From the NCBI RefSeq assembly GCF_900105535.1, contig NZ_LT629779.1, positions 1,550,001 to 1,614,000 on the forward strand: a stretch of DNA of 64,000 bases, given 5' to 3'. The first letter of the stretch is position 1. Each line of letters opens with the position of its first letter. The translations under genes and the position numbers were made by a program. The stretch comes from Pseudarthrobacter equi. Its GTDB lineage: Bacteria > Actinomycetota > Actinomycetes > Actinomycetales > Micrococcaceae. Shown here piece after piece: positions 16,382-25,169 of this stretch. Below the pieces are notes generated by a model. The model had not been told where the DNA came from. It worked only from the letters and a program-made list of their open reading frames with translations, and did not search any database.

Positions 16382-17788
16382 TCAGTGTTGCCGGGCCAGC
16401 GCCTCGCCGATCATCTTGACGCCCTGGGGATACGCGGCCGGGTTCGGGCCGGAGTAGTTGAGCCGGACGAACGGGCCGGCAGGTTCCGCCGGGAACCAAT
16501 CCGTTCCGGCGGCGATGATCACCCCGTTATCTTCGCAGTCGCGCGTGAGCCGGGGCAGGTCCGTGCCGTCGGGCATCCGCAGCCACAGGTTCAGCCCGCC
16601 CTTGGGCAGCAGCTCAATGTGGGCGTCCGGCACGTGCTCCCGGACGCTGGTCACCAGCAGGTCCCGGCGGGACTGCAGCTGCTGTCGCAGGCTCCGTAGG
16701 TGGGTCTGCCAGCCCGGCTGCGTGACCACGTCCAGGGCCGCGGCCTGCAGCAGTCCGCTGACGTACATCGACTCCGCCGCCCGGTGCGCCAGGATCCGTT
16801 CCCGGGCCGGACCGCGCGCAACAACAGCGGCGATCCGGACCGACGTGGACACGCTCTTGGTCAGCGACCGGATGTAGATGACATGCCCGGAATCGTCCTG
16901 CGTCGCCAGCGGCACCGGCGTTGAGGTGATGCCGAAGTCATGGGCCCAGTCGTCCTCGATGACGAACGCCCCGTGTGCGCGGACCACCTCCAGGACCTCG
17001 CCGCCCCGCCCGGGCGCCCACTGCGCGCCGCTGGGGTTGGCGTAGTTGGGCTGGGCGTAGAACGCGCGCGCCCCGGTTTCCTCGAACGCCCTGGCCAGTC
17101 CCACCGGGTCCGGCCCCTCCGGCCCGCTGGGTACCGGCACCACCCGCACGCCTGTCTGGGCGGCAGCCAGGATGGCACCCCAGTACGTGGGCGATTCCAT
17201 CAGCAGCGGCTGGCCGGCCCCCACCAGCGCCCGGAAAATCGAGCTCAGCCCGCTCTGGCTTCCCGGCAGCACGATCACATCGCTCGGCGTTGGGGGAGTG
17301 ATGCCCACCGGTGTCGCCGCCCCCAGCTCCTGGGCGAACCACTGCTGCAGCTCCGGCATCCCGGCTGCCGGCGGGCGGGACAGTGCGGCGTCACCACGTG
17401 CGGCCCTGGCCAGCGCAGCGCGCACCAGGCGTTCGGGCAGCAGTTCACGGTCCGGGTAGCCCGAGTGGAACCAGATGGCGTCGTTGGGCGCCGTGCGCAT
17501 GGTGGACGACGACGGCAGTACGGACGACGGCGACCCCAGCGCTGCGGTCTGCCAGCCGTAGTCCGCGGGGCGCGCCGTCCGGGCCGCCCGCACGAAGGTT
17601 CCCACACCGGGGCGGCTTTCGATGAGCCCCTGCGCCGTCAAGGTTTGCAGCGCCTTCTGCACCGTCACCGGGCTGGCCTGGTACTCGGCCACCAGCGAGC
17701 GCGTGGAGGGCAGTTTCGCTCCGGGCGCGGCGGCGGTGATCCACGTTCTGAGTGCCAAGACGATCCGCGAACTGCTATCGTTGTTCAT
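16382..17788 (-). CDS. MocR-type regulator (GntR winged helix fused to PLP aminotransferase domain)
   Basis: A 468-residue fusion. Residues 1-75 are a GntR winged helix (KLPSTRSLVAEYQASPVTVQKALQTL). The rest is a fold-type I aminotransferase domain, with YPD...LPE, QPNYANPSGAQW, FVIEDDWAHDF and the PLP lysine context SLTKSVSTSVRIA. MocR regulators sense PLP or PLP adducts and usually control a neighbouring gene. The start at 17788 is preferred since a longer upstream frame runs through the divergent EamA gene. The divergent start codons share bases, and a 12-bp palindrome lies next to them. The likely target is the exporter and PaiB-like pair. Confidence 0.9.
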   Translation of the reverse strand: MNNDSSSRIVLALRTWITAAAPGAKLPSTRSLVAEYQASPVTVQKALQTLTAQGLIESRPGVGTFVRAARTARPADYGWQTAALGSPSSVLPSSSTMRTAPNDAIWFHSGYPDRELLPERLVRAALARAARGDAALSRPPAAGMPELQQWFAQELGAATPVGITPPTPSDVIVLPGSQSGLSSIFRALVGAGQPLLMESPTYWGAILAAAQTGVRVVPVPSGPEGPDPVGLARAFEETGARAFYAQPNYANPSGAQWAPGRGGEVLEVVRAHGAFVIEDDWAHDFGITSTPVPLATQDDSGHVIYIRSLTKSVSTSVRIAAVVARGPARERILAHRAAESMYVSGLLQAAALDVVTQPGWQTHLRSLRQQLQSRRDLLVTSVREHVPDAHIELLPKGGLNLWLRMPDGTDLPRLTRDCEDNGVIIAAGTDWFPAEPAGPFVRLNYSGPNPAAYPQGVKMIGEALARQH

Positions 17789-17810
17789 GATAGAACATAG
17801 TAGCGCTACT
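17775..17810. promoter_or_regulatory. Divergent promoter/operator region of MocR and EamA genes
   Basis: CTATC (17775-17779) is matched by GATAG (17789-17793) and followed by the perfect 12-bp palindrome AGTAGCGCTACT (17799-17810). On the minus strand, TACTAT lies 8 bases before the MocR ATG, a position that suits a -10 box of a leaderless transcript. Confidence 0.5.
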
Positions 17811-18740
17811 GTGCTTCCGGAGCCAGTGATACTGCCCGTCCGGCACAGCGGCACCGCACCGAGCGGGAAGTCCACCGGCCTCTGGTGGGGACTCCTTGGC
17901 GTCGCGGCCTTCTCCTTCACGGTCCCGTTGACCCGGATGGCCGTGGCGGGCCTGTCCCCGCTGTTCATCGGGTCCGGCCGAGCCGTCGTCGCCGGAGTCC
18001 TCGCGGCCGCAGCCCTGGCACTCACGCGCCAGCGGCTTCCGCAACCACGCACCTGGGCGAGGCTGGCGCTGGTGGCCGGGGGCGTCGTCGTCGGCTTCCC
18101 GTTCCTGACGTCCTACGCGCTCACCGCCGTCCCGGCCGGGCACGGTGCCGTGGTGATCGCCCTCCTGCCCGCCGCTACAGCGACGGCCGCCATCCTGCGG
18201 ACCCGGGAGCGTCCCCGCCCAGCCTTCTGGGCGGTCATGGCGCTCGGCTCGCTGGCGGCCCTCGCTTTCGCGTTCCTGCAATCGGGCGGGATCGGCCATT
18301 TGCACTGGGCGGACCTCCTGCTGCTCGGCGCCGTGGTGTGCGCCGCCATAGGGTACGCCGAGGGCGGCCTGCTGGCCCGCGAACTGGGTTCCTGGCAAAC
18401 CATCGCCTGGGCGCTGGTCCTCGCGTTCCCGCCCATGCTGGCACTGGCCGTGTTCGATCTCGCCAGCCAGCCGCCGTCGGCCACGCCCGTCCAGTGGGCA
18501 GCCTTCGCCTACCTTGCTGTGGTCAGCATGTTCCTCGGCTTCTTTGCCTGGTACCGCGGCCTGGCCATCGGGCCGATGGCGCAGGTCAGCCAGATCCAGC
18601 TCCTGCAGCCCGTGCTGAGCATCTGCTGGGCGGCGCTCCTGCTGGGCGAAGCCGTCACCTGGACAACTGCCATCGGCGGCCTGGCCGTCATCCTCTGCGC
18701 CGGCGCCGCCGTCCGCGTCCGGCTCAAACCAACCGCCTGA
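17811..18740 (+). CDS. EamA/DMT-family transporter
   Basis: About ten hydrophobic helices in two EamA repeats: GLLGVAAFSFTVPLTRMAV with SPLFIGSGRAVVAG in the first, and FAYLAVVSMFLGFFAWYRGL with QIQLLQPVLS in the second. Family members export amino acids or metabolites, or import nucleotide sugars. No convincing ribosome site precedes any start; GTG 17811 is used here, while ATG 17787 (overlapping the MocR start codon) and GTG 17826 are alternatives. Position opposite a MocR regulator suggests control by PLP or an amine metabolite. It is followed after 23 bp by a PaiB-like gene. Confidence 0.8.
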   Translation: MLPEPVILPVRHSGTAPSGKSTGLWWGLLGVAAFSFTVPLTRMAVAGLSPLFIGSGRAVVAGVLAAAALALTRQRLPQPRTWARLALVAGGVVVGFPFLTSYALTAVPAGHGAVVIALLPAATATAAILRTRERPRPAFWAVMALGSLAALAFAFLQSGGIGHLHWADLLLLGAVVCAAIGYAEGGLLARELGSWQTIAWALVLAFPPMLALAVFDLASQPPSATPVQWAAFAYLAVVSMFLGFFAWYRGLAIGPMAQVSQIQLLQPVLSICWAALLLGEAVTWTTAIGGLAVILCAGAAVRVRLKPTA

Positions 18741-18763
18741 CCACCACCCGAAAGGACATCCCC

Positions 18764-19402
18764 ATGTACATTCCCGCCCACTTCGCCGTCGGCCCCGACG
18801 CCGTCCAGGCCCTTCTCACCAGCCCCGGCGCGGCCAACCTCATCACCATGACCGACGGCGGCCTGCTGGCCACTTTGCTGCCCGTCGTTTACGAGCCGGA
18901 CGTGGGGGAGCACGGTGCCCTGCACGCGCACGTAGCCCGGAACAACCCGCAGGCCTGCGCCTCCGTAATCGGTGAGGCACTGGCGATCATCCAGGGACCC
19001 GACGCCTACATTTCGCCGTCCTGGTACGCGTCCAAAGCCGAGCACGGCCGAGTGGTTCCCACGTGGAACTACAGCACGGCGCACGTGTATGGCCAGTTGG
19101 TTGTCCATGACGACGCCGGCTGGCTGGCACGGCACGTCCGCCGCCTGACGGACCGGCACGAGGGGGAGCGGGAGCACCCGTGGAGCGTTGACGACGCCCC
19201 CGAAAAGTTCATTGCCGGGCAGCTGCGCGCCATCGTGGGCATCGAGCTGCTGATCACCCGGATCGAGGCCAAGGAGAAGCTGAGCCAGAACCGGTCCGCA
19301 GCCGACGCCTCAGGCGTGGTGGCCGGACTGCGGTCCGGCGGGCAGGAAGCCAGCGCGGCCGCCGTCGAACGCGTCCTCGCCCAGCGGGCACCGGAAAACT
19401 AG
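18764..19402 (+). CDS. PaiB-like FMN-binding protein
   Basis: A 212-residue protein starting MYIPAHFAV, with LLTSPGAANLITMTDGGLLATLLP, HAHVARNNPQ, GPDAYISPSWYASK and VPTWNYSTAHVYG. These are the characteristic segments of the PaiB/FMN-binding split-barrel family. PaiB was described in Bacillus as a negative regulator of sporulation and protease genes; most relatives are thought to be FMN-linked enzymes or sensors. The ATG follows GAAAGGA. It is in tandem with the EamA gene. It overlaps the convergent rlmC by 4 bp. Confidence 0.85.
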   Translation: MYIPAHFAVGPDAVQALLTSPGAANLITMTDGGLLATLLPVVYEPDVGEHGALHAHVARNNPQACASVIGEALAIIQGPDAYISPSWYASKAEHGRVVPTWNYSTAHVYGQLVVHDDAGWLARHVRRLTDRHEGEREHPWSVDDAPEKFIAGQLRAIVGIELLITRIEAKEKLSQNRSAADASGVVAGLRSGGQEASAAAVERVLAQRAPEN

Positions 19403-20526
19403 CCGGCCCGCTCCAGCAGGACCATTACTTCGTAGTGCGTGGTCTGCGGGAACATGTCCAGGACCCGTGCCCGCCGTGCCGTGAAGGAGGGGAGGGCGGC
19501 CAGGTCGCGGGCCAGGGACTGGGCATTGCAGCTGGAGTACACCACGTGCCGGACACCGGAGGATTCCAGCCAGCCGCACAGCTCCTTGCCGATGCCCCGG
19601 CGCGGCGGGTTCACGATCACCAGCTCCGGTGCCTGCCGTGCCGCCAGGGCGAAGGCGGTGGCGTCCCCGGCCTCGAACTCCATGCCCTGCAGCCCTGCTT
19701 CATCGCTGCTGATCCGGGCCGAGACGATGGCCTCGCTGCTGGTTTCGATTCCGGTCACCGTGCGGGACGGGTCGGCGACGTGCAGGGCGAATCCGCCCAC
19801 GCCGCAGTACAGGTCCCATACTGACGCCGGGGCTAGTTCATTGACCCATTCGCGCCCCTGCCGGTACAGCGCCGCGGCCATTTCGCTGTTGGTCTGGAAG
19901 AAGCTCTGCGGGCGCAGGTGCAGGTTGATGTCGTTCACCCGCATGCTCAGCGTGGACTGCTCCGTCAGCAGGATCTCCCGGTCGCCCTCCAGCACCGCCT
20001 TATGCTCGGGGTGCAGGTTGATGGACACCACCTTCACCTGCGGCAGGTCGGCCAGCAGGTCCGGGAGGTGCTTCCGGATGCGCGGCACCAGCTGCTCCGA
20101 ACGGAGGACCAGGCGCAGCATGATTTCGCCGTCGGGGGACTCGGTGACGATCAAGTGCTTGAGTTCGCCGCTCCGGTTGGGCACGTCATAGGGCGTCAGG
20201 CGGTGGGTGCGGATGAAGGCGGTCACCACGGGGAACACAGCGCGGAGCCCGGGGGAGCAGACGCCGCATTTGCGCAGGTCGATGCCGTGGCCGTCGGCGT
20301 CCAGAATGCCGATGGTGGGGTTCTGGGCCGTCCCGCTGACCACCATTTTGGCCTTGTTCCGGAATGCTGATTCCTGGCTGGCCACGGGCTCCAGCCACTC
20401 CAGCGACGTGTGGCCGGAGAGAAGGGTCTGGCAGTGGGCCTGCTTGCCGGCCAGCTGTTCCCCGTAGGGCGTGCCCATCAGGGTGCAGGAGCGGCAGCGG
20501 GCGGCATCAAAGTAGGAACAGCGCAT
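19399..20526 (-). CDS. rlmC: 23S rRNA (uracil-747-C5)-methyltransferase
   Basis: A 375-residue RumB/RlmC protein. Iron-sulfur cysteines occur near the N-terminus (C3, C11, C14) and in DLRKCGVCSPG. The SAM methyltransferase half shows QSFFQTNSEMA, DLYCGVGGFALH, NPPRRG and YSSCNAQSLARDL, where the Cys is the expected nucleophile. The absence of an N-terminal TRAM domain and the length fit RlmC better than RlmD. It methylates U747 of 23S rRNA using SAM. The last stretch (MFPQTTHYEVMVLLER) is typical of the RumA/B family C-terminus. Confidence 0.93.
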   Translation of the reverse strand: MRCSYFDAARCRSCTLMGTPYGEQLAGKQAHCQTLLSGHTSLEWLEPVASQESAFRNKAKMVVSGTAQNPTIGILDADGHGIDLRKCGVCSPGLRAVFPVVTAFIRTHRLTPYDVPNRSGELKHLIVTESPDGEIMLRLVLRSEQLVPRIRKHLPDLLADLPQVKVVSINLHPEHKAVLEGDREILLTEQSTLSMRVNDINLHLRPQSFFQTNSEMAAALYRQGREWVNELAPASVWDLYCGVGGFALHVADPSRTVTGIETSSEAIVSARISSDEAGLQGMEFEAGDATAFALAARQAPELVIVNPPRRGIGKELCGWLESSGVRHVVYSSCNAQSLARDLAALPSFTARRARVLDMFPQTTHYEVMVLLERAG

Positions 20527-20953
20527 GGCCCTCCAATTTTACCTGCTGCCCTTGGGGACGCCCGACGCCGGCACCTGGGGGAGTGCCGCCGTCGAGCGTT
20601 CCGTGGGTGGGCGCCGCCGGTTCCCTGGGTCGGTGGAGCCGCCACCGTCGCGGGGCACATTGGGGTCGCTCCCGGGCGCTCAGCCTGTGCAGCCCGGCGT
20701 GTCCGTGTCAATGTGCCCCGCGGTGGCGCGCGCTGACTGCCGGCCAAGGCCCAGCATGTAACAGCGTGCAATATAAGCAAGCCCCCATGCCTTTAATGAC
20801 CGTAAATTCGGCAACCGTGCTACTTTCGGCTCTGTCGGCGTTCACTTCTTCGATCCCCGGGTTCTGCGAAGCGCATCTGCGAAGCACGTGAGCCCGCGGA
20901 GCACCCAACACTGCCGCCACCACCCGCACCGATCACCCGCACTGGAGAAACCC
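20527..20953. other. Intergenic region between rlmC and mmuP
   Basis: About 430 bp without a supported gene. It holds an inverted repeat (20641-20731) and, closer to mmuP, a less G+C-rich stretch with GCAATATAAGCAAG that may contain a -10 box (TATAAG). Nothing else was recognised. Confidence 0.5.
20641..20731. repeat. Inverted repeat element with GGGGCACATTG core
   Basis: CGCGGGGCACATTG (20649-20662) is perfectly complementary to CAATGTGCCCCGCG (20709-20722); the arms extend through GCCACCG with a 2-base offset. The loop is 46 bp. The right-arm sequence CCGTGTCAATGTG recurs at 25170-25182 in another intergenic region, so it belongs to a dispersed family. Confidence 0.6.
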
Positions 20954-22390
20954 GTGGAACCCTCATTGCCTACGCTCGACACCAGGCCGGACCCGGCGCA
21001 GCCGGTCAGCTCCGGACTCCGCCGCTCCATGGGGCCGCGGCATCTGGTGATGATCGCCATGGGCGGCGTCATCGGCTCGGGCCTGTTCCTCAGCTCCGGC
21101 TACACCATTTCCCAGGCAGGCCCGCTGGGCGCGGTGATCGCCTACCTCATCGGGGCGTTCGTGGTGTTCCTGGTGATGGCCTGCCTGGGTGAACTGGCTA
21201 TCGCCTACCCCGTGTCCGGGGCGTTCCATATTTACGCGGCCCGCTCCATCGGGCCCGCCACCGGCTTTGCCACCGCCTGGCTCTATTGGCTCTGCTGGGC
21301 CGTGGCCATCGGCTCCGAGTTCACAGCGTCCGGCCTGCTCATGCAGCGGTGGTTCCCGGACGTGGCGGTGTGGGTCTGGTGCCTGGTGTTCGCGGCCATC
21401 CTCTTCGGCTTCAACGCTGTGTCCGCCCGGTTCTTCGGCGAGTCCGAGTTCTGGTTCGCCATCATCAAGGTGGCCGCCATCATCGGCCTCATCGTCCTGG
21501 GCGGTGCGGCCCTGTTCGGCTTCCAACCGCTCGGCGGCGGCGGGGACGGGCACCCGTTCCTGTTCGAAAACTTCGCCACCGAGTCCGGCCTGTTCCCCAA
21601 CGGCTTCACCGGCGTCCTGGTCACCGTGCTCGCCGTCTTCTACGCCTTCTCCGGCTCCGAACTGATCGGCGTTGCCGCCGGCGAAACCAGGGACCCGGCC
21701 ACGGCCATCCCCAAGGCCATGCGCACCACCGTCATCCGCCTGCTCATCTTCTTCGTCGGCGCCATCGCCGTCATCGCCGCCACCATCCCGTACACGGAGG
21801 TGGGGCTGGACGAGAGCCCGTTCGTGACCGTCTTCTCCGCCATCGGCATCCCGTTCGCGGCCGACATCATGAACTTCGTCATCATCACCGCACTCCTGTC
21901 CGCCGGCAACAGCGGCCTGTTCTCGTGCGCCCGCATGCTCTACTCGCTCGCCGACGAAGGCCATGCACCGCGCGCCCTCAAGAAGCTGACCCGCCGCGGC
22001 ATCCCCCTGGCCGCACTCTCCCTGAGCATGGTGGGCGGCCTGGCATCCCTGATCAGCAGTGTGGTGGCACCCGAGACGGTCTACCTGGTCCTCGTGTCAG
22101 TGGCCGGCTTCGCGGTGGTGGGCGTCTGGATGTCCATCACGGCCTCGCACTTCTTCCACCGCCGAGCCTTTATCCGTGGCGGCGGCGATACCTCCACCCT
22201 CGCCTACAAGGCGCCGCTGTTCCCGCTGGTCCCCATCCTGGCGTTCACCCTGTGCGTCGTTTCGCTGATCGGCATCGCGCTGGATCCTGCCCAGGCGCCC
22301 GCCCTCTACTTCGGTGTGCCGTTCGTTGCCGCCTGCTACCTCTACTTCCACCTTCGGCACGGCCGCAAGAGCGTTCAGGCACGGCGCTAA
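20954..22390 (+). CDS. mmuP: S-methylmethionine permease
   Basis: A 478-residue APC-superfamily transporter with about 12 helices. It reads RHLVMIAMGGVIGSGLF at the first helix, CLGELAIAYPVSGAFHIYAAR, GPATGFATAWLYWLCWAVA, FSGSELIGVAAGETRDP and ADIMNFVIITALLSAGNSGLF. From memory these segments match E. coli MmuP closely along the whole length, including DPAQ and the final region. GTG at 20954 is preferred to an ATG at 20888 because GGAG lies 7 bases upstream and the N-terminus then matches family length. It imports S-methylmethionine, the methyl donor used by MmuM encoded 1.8 kb downstream. Confidence 0.85.
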   Translation: MEPSLPTLDTRPDPAQPVSSGLRRSMGPRHLVMIAMGGVIGSGLFLSSGYTISQAGPLGAVIAYLIGAFVVFLVMACLGELAIAYPVSGAFHIYAARSIGPATGFATAWLYWLCWAVAIGSEFTASGLLMQRWFPDVAVWVWCLVFAAILFGFNAVSARFFGESEFWFAIIKVAAIIGLIVLGGAALFGFQPLGGGGDGHPFLFENFATESGLFPNGFTGVLVTVLAVFYAFSGSELIGVAAGETRDPATAIPKAMRTTVIRLLIFFVGAIAVIAATIPYTEVGLDESPFVTVFSAIGIPFAADIMNFVIITALLSAGNSGLFSCARMLYSLADEGHAPRALKKLTRRGIPLAALSLSMVGGLASLISSVVAPETVYLVLVSVAGFAVVGVWMSITASHFFHRRAFIRGGGDTSTLAYKAPLFPLVPILAFTLCVVSLIGIALDPAQAPALYFGVPFVAACYLYFHLRHGRKSVQARR

Positions 22391-22576
22391 GCCGGGAACG
22401 GACGACGACGGCCGTGCGGCAGGCGCGCCCGGCACCTTCGCCGGCGCGCGCCGTCGTCGTCCCCGGCCTGGGTGCCGAGGCCGCCTGCGGTGACCACGGG
22501 GTGGCGATGACAGGCGTCGCACCTCTAAGGCCGTGGAAGAATGGGGCGCGTGACCGGCGGGAGGGGCAGGGAAAGC

Positions 22577-23338
22577 GTGGATTCATCCGCTGAGGCGTCG
22601 TCAATGGCCCAGGGGCTCCGGATTGTCCGGCTGGTGGTGGACCGGGAGAAATCCGGGCGCCCACTCCTGGGTGTATCCCAGCTCGCCGCGGCGTTGTCGA
22701 TGGACCAGAGCAGGGTTTCGCGGCTTGCCCAGGAACTCTGCGACCTTGGACTGCTCGAACGCCCGGAGCGCGGTCCGTTCCGGGCCGGGCCGGAATACTT
22801 CAGCCTGGCCGCGGCCCTCAATACCGGCTGGGTGCTCGCCGCCCGGACCGAACTCGAATCCCTGGTTTCCGTGCTGGGCCTGCGCGCCAGGCTCTCCGTC
22901 CGCGACGGCTACCGGGCCATCCTGCTCCGGAACTCCAGCAACGACTCCGTGCCCGGCAGCTTCGTCCAACCCGGCATGGTCAGCCCGGTGTGGTGCACGG
23001 GTGCCGGCCGGGCCCTGCTGTGGGACCTGGCCCGGCCGGCCCTGGAGGGGCTGCTGCAGGACGTGAACTTCATTGGCATCGGCGGCCCGGGCGCGGCGCA
23101 CACCGTCGACGGCGTCTGGGAGCTCATGGCCCGGGACCGCCAGGCCGGAGTGGTTGCCGCCGTCGAGGAATTCGAACACGACGTTGTTGAGCTGGCCGTG
23201 CCCGTGCGGGACGGGTCAGGAGAAGTGCGGGCCTCGCTAAGCGTGCTCGGCGGTCCCGGCCTGGCGGAGCGCCGTGACGCGGCGGCCGCCCTGGCTGCCG
23301 CCGCCAAAAGGCTTAGCGCTGGGGCCGTGCCCCGCTAG
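22577..23338 (+). CDS. IclR-family regulator (first of a convergent pair)
   Basis: A 253-residue protein with an IclR winged helix (GVSQLAAALSMDQSRVSRLAQELCDLGLLER) and an effector domain with SPVWCTGAGRALLW, DVNFIG and VELAVPVRDGSGEVRASLSV. GTG 22577 is used since AGGGA lies upstream at good distance; ATG 22541 would add 12 residues and has a poor ribosome site. It follows mmuP on the same strand after about 190 bp. It is paralogous to the convergent IclR gene that follows and overlaps it by 4 bp. A role in sensing S-methylmethionine or methionine is likely from context. Confidence 0.8.
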   Translation: MDSSAEASSMAQGLRIVRLVVDREKSGRPLLGVSQLAAALSMDQSRVSRLAQELCDLGLLERPERGPFRAGPEYFSLAAALNTGWVLAARTELESLVSVLGLRARLSVRDGYRAILLRNSSNDSVPGSFVQPGMVSPVWCTGAGRALLWDLARPALEGLLQDVNFIGIGGPGAAHTVDGVWELMARDRQAGVVAAVEEFEHDVVELAVPVRDGSGEVRASLSVLGGPGLAERRDAAAALAAAAKRLSAGAVPR

Positions 23339-24102
23339 TCCTGCGGCCGGTACCCCAAGCCCGCTTCGAGCCACCGCTCCTGCTGGAGCAGCGCCGCGGC
23401 GCAGGCCTCCCGGCGGGGTTCCAGCCGGTCCCTGATCCCCACGATCTGCAGGGCTGCCACCACCTCTCCCTTGAAATCGCGGACCGGGACTGCCAGGGAG
23501 TACAGCCCCGGTTCGGCCTCCTGGTCCACTATCGAATAGCCACGCCGGCGGGCCGCTTCCAGCCTGGCCAGGAAGTCTTCCACGCTGTCCGGCGTGTTGG
23601 GGCCGTGCCGGACAAAGTCGACGTCCGCGAAGACGGTGCGGACCTCCGCGTCGGAGGCCTCCCAGAGCACTGCCTGCCCGGCGTCGCTGCAGTAGGCGGG
23701 GTAGGGCCGGCCAAGCCAGGAGCCCACCAGGTTGCTGCTCGCGGGAACGCTTTCGCCGATGGTCACGGTGCTGTTCCCGTGCAGGATGCCCAGGAAGCAG
23801 GCTTCATCAGTTTCGCCGGCGAGCGTGTCCAGGGCAGTGGCGCCGTCAGATTCCAGCCGGCGTGCCGTCAGTTGCTGGGCGTCGGTGAAGACTTCCCAGT
23901 CCAGCGCGTACGTGCGGTGGACGGTGCGGGCCAGGAAGCCCTCTTGCTCCGCGCTGCGCAGGTACCGTGAGACCTGGCTGCGGTCCTTGCCCAGGCCGGT
24001 GGCGATCTCCGCCACCGTTCCACCCGGATGCTCAGCCGCGTGGCGGGATCCCACAGCCAGCAGGGCCATGATTCCGCGGCCCATGCTGGATGATTTCGAC
24101 AT
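23335..24102 (-). CDS. IclR-family regulator (second of a convergent pair)
   Basis: A 255-residue protein: GGTVAEIATGLGKDRSQVSRYLRSAEQEGFL forms the helix-turn-helix, and the effector domain contains YPAYCSDAGQAVLWEAS, DVDFVRHGPNTPDSVEDF and SLAVPVRDFKGEVVAALQI. The same landmarks, in the same order, occur in the neighbouring IclR protein. It is divergent from mmuM with 90 bp between, the usual place for an autoregulated IclR controlling the opposite gene. The start at 24102 gives the normal length. Confidence 0.85.
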   Translation of the reverse strand: MSKSSSMGRGIMALLAVGSRHAAEHPGGTVAEIATGLGKDRSQVSRYLRSAEQEGFLARTVHRTYALDWEVFTDAQQLTARRLESDGATALDTLAGETDEACFLGILHGNSTVTIGESVPASSNLVGSWLGRPYPAYCSDAGQAVLWEASDAEVRTVFADVDFVRHGPNTPDSVEDFLARLEAARRRGYSIVDQEAEPGLYSLAVPVRDFKGEVVAALQIVGIRDRLEPRREACAAALLQQERWLEAGLGYRPQD

Positions 24103-24160
24103 GGCTCCGAGTGTAGTTGGGGTGTGGTCCCGGCCGGTTCACGCACCCGTAATACCCGGC

Positions 24161-24192
24161 ATGCGCATATATGGATGCGTATAGTGACCATC
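24161..24192 (+). promoter_or_regulatory. Leaderless-type promoter of mmuM with direct repeats
   Basis: TATAGT (24180-24185) lies exactly 7 bases before the mmuM ATG at 24193, the geometry of a leaderless actinobacterial transcript; no ribosome site is present. ATGCGCATA (24161-24169) and ATGCGTATA (24175-24183) form a direct repeat overlapping the -10, a candidate IclR site. Confidence 0.5.
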
Positions 24193-25137
24193 ATGCCTGT
24201 AATCCCCACGCTGTCCGCCCTGCTCGACGCCGGGGAATCCCTGACCACCGACGGTGCACTGGCCACGGAACTCGAGGTACGCGGCTGCAACCTGGACGAT
24301 CCGCTGTGGTCGGCCAAGGTCCTGCTGGAACAGCCGGGCCTGATCCGGGACGTGCACCGGGACTACTTCGCGGCAGGTGCCAGGATCGCCACCACCGCCA
24401 GCTACCAGGCCACACCGCAGGGATTCGCGGGCCGCGGAATGACGGAGCAGGAGGCGCTGGACCTCGTGGCCCTGTCCGTGCGGCTGGCTGACGAGGCGCG
24501 GCGTGACCATCTGGCCAACCATCCCGAGGCCGGGCCGCTGTTCATCGCGGGTTCCGTGGGGCCCTACGGCGCCTACCTTGCCGACGGCTCGGAGTACCGC
24601 GGCGACTACGCCCTGACACCCGCCGAGTTCCGGACCTTCCACCGTCCCCGCCTCGAAGCCCTGGCCCAGGCCGGTGCGGACCTCCTGGCCTGTGAAACGC
24701 TGCCCTCCTTTGCCGAAGCACAGGCCCTTGCGGAACTGACCCGGGACCTCGGCGTCGAATCCTGGTTCTCCTTCTCCCTCCGCGACGCCGGGCACATCAG
24801 TGACGGCACGCCCCTGGCCGCCGTCGCGGAACTGCTGGACGCGGAGTCCCACGTGGCCGCCGTCGGGGTTAACTGTGTGCCGCTGGCGCTGGTTGCCCCC
24901 GCGCTCACGGCCCTGCGCTGTGGCACCAACAAGCCGCTGGCGGCCTACCCGAATTCCGGGGAAACCTACGATGCGGGCACCAAAACCTGGGACGCAGCAC
25001 CCACAGCCACCACAGCCCCTGCAGCGCTGGTCGACGGCGTGCCTGCCTGGCAGGCCCTCGGCGCCCGGATCATCGGCGGCTGCTGCAGGACCACGCCGGC
25101 CGACATCTCCGCCGTCGCGGGGCACATCCACCGCTAA
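24193..25137 (+). CDS. mmuM: Homocysteine S-methyltransferase
   Basis: A 314-residue TIM-barrel enzyme of MmuM length. It shows LTTDGALATELEVRGCNLDDPLWSA, TTASYQATPQGF, AGSVGPYGAYLADGSEY, LLACETLPS, GVNC and the terminal zinc motif GGCCRTTP. It transfers a methyl group from S-methylmethionine or SAM to homocysteine to make methionine. The ATG at 24193 is chosen because family sequence begins there (an ATG at 24124 lies over the promoter). With mmuP it forms a transport-plus-use pair enclosing two IclR genes. Confidence 0.93.
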   Translation: MPVIPTLSALLDAGESLTTDGALATELEVRGCNLDDPLWSAKVLLEQPGLIRDVHRDYFAAGARIATTASYQATPQGFAGRGMTEQEALDLVALSVRLADEARRDHLANHPEAGPLFIAGSVGPYGAYLADGSEYRGDYALTPAEFRTFHRPRLEALAQAGADLLACETLPSFAEAQALAELTRDLGVESWFSFSLRDAGHISDGTPLAAVAELLDAESHVAAVGVNCVPLALVAPALTALRCGTNKPLAAYPNSGETYDAGTKTWDAAPTATTAPAALVDGVPAWQALGARIIGGCCRTTPADISAVAGHIHR

Positions 25138-25169
25138 ACAGGCGGCCAGAGCGCCATGACGCGGCGTTT

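Noticed and set aside
20888..20953. Upstream ATG extension of mmuP
   Set aside because: The extra 22 residues are His/Arg/Pro-rich without family similarity, and GTG 20954 has the ribosome site.
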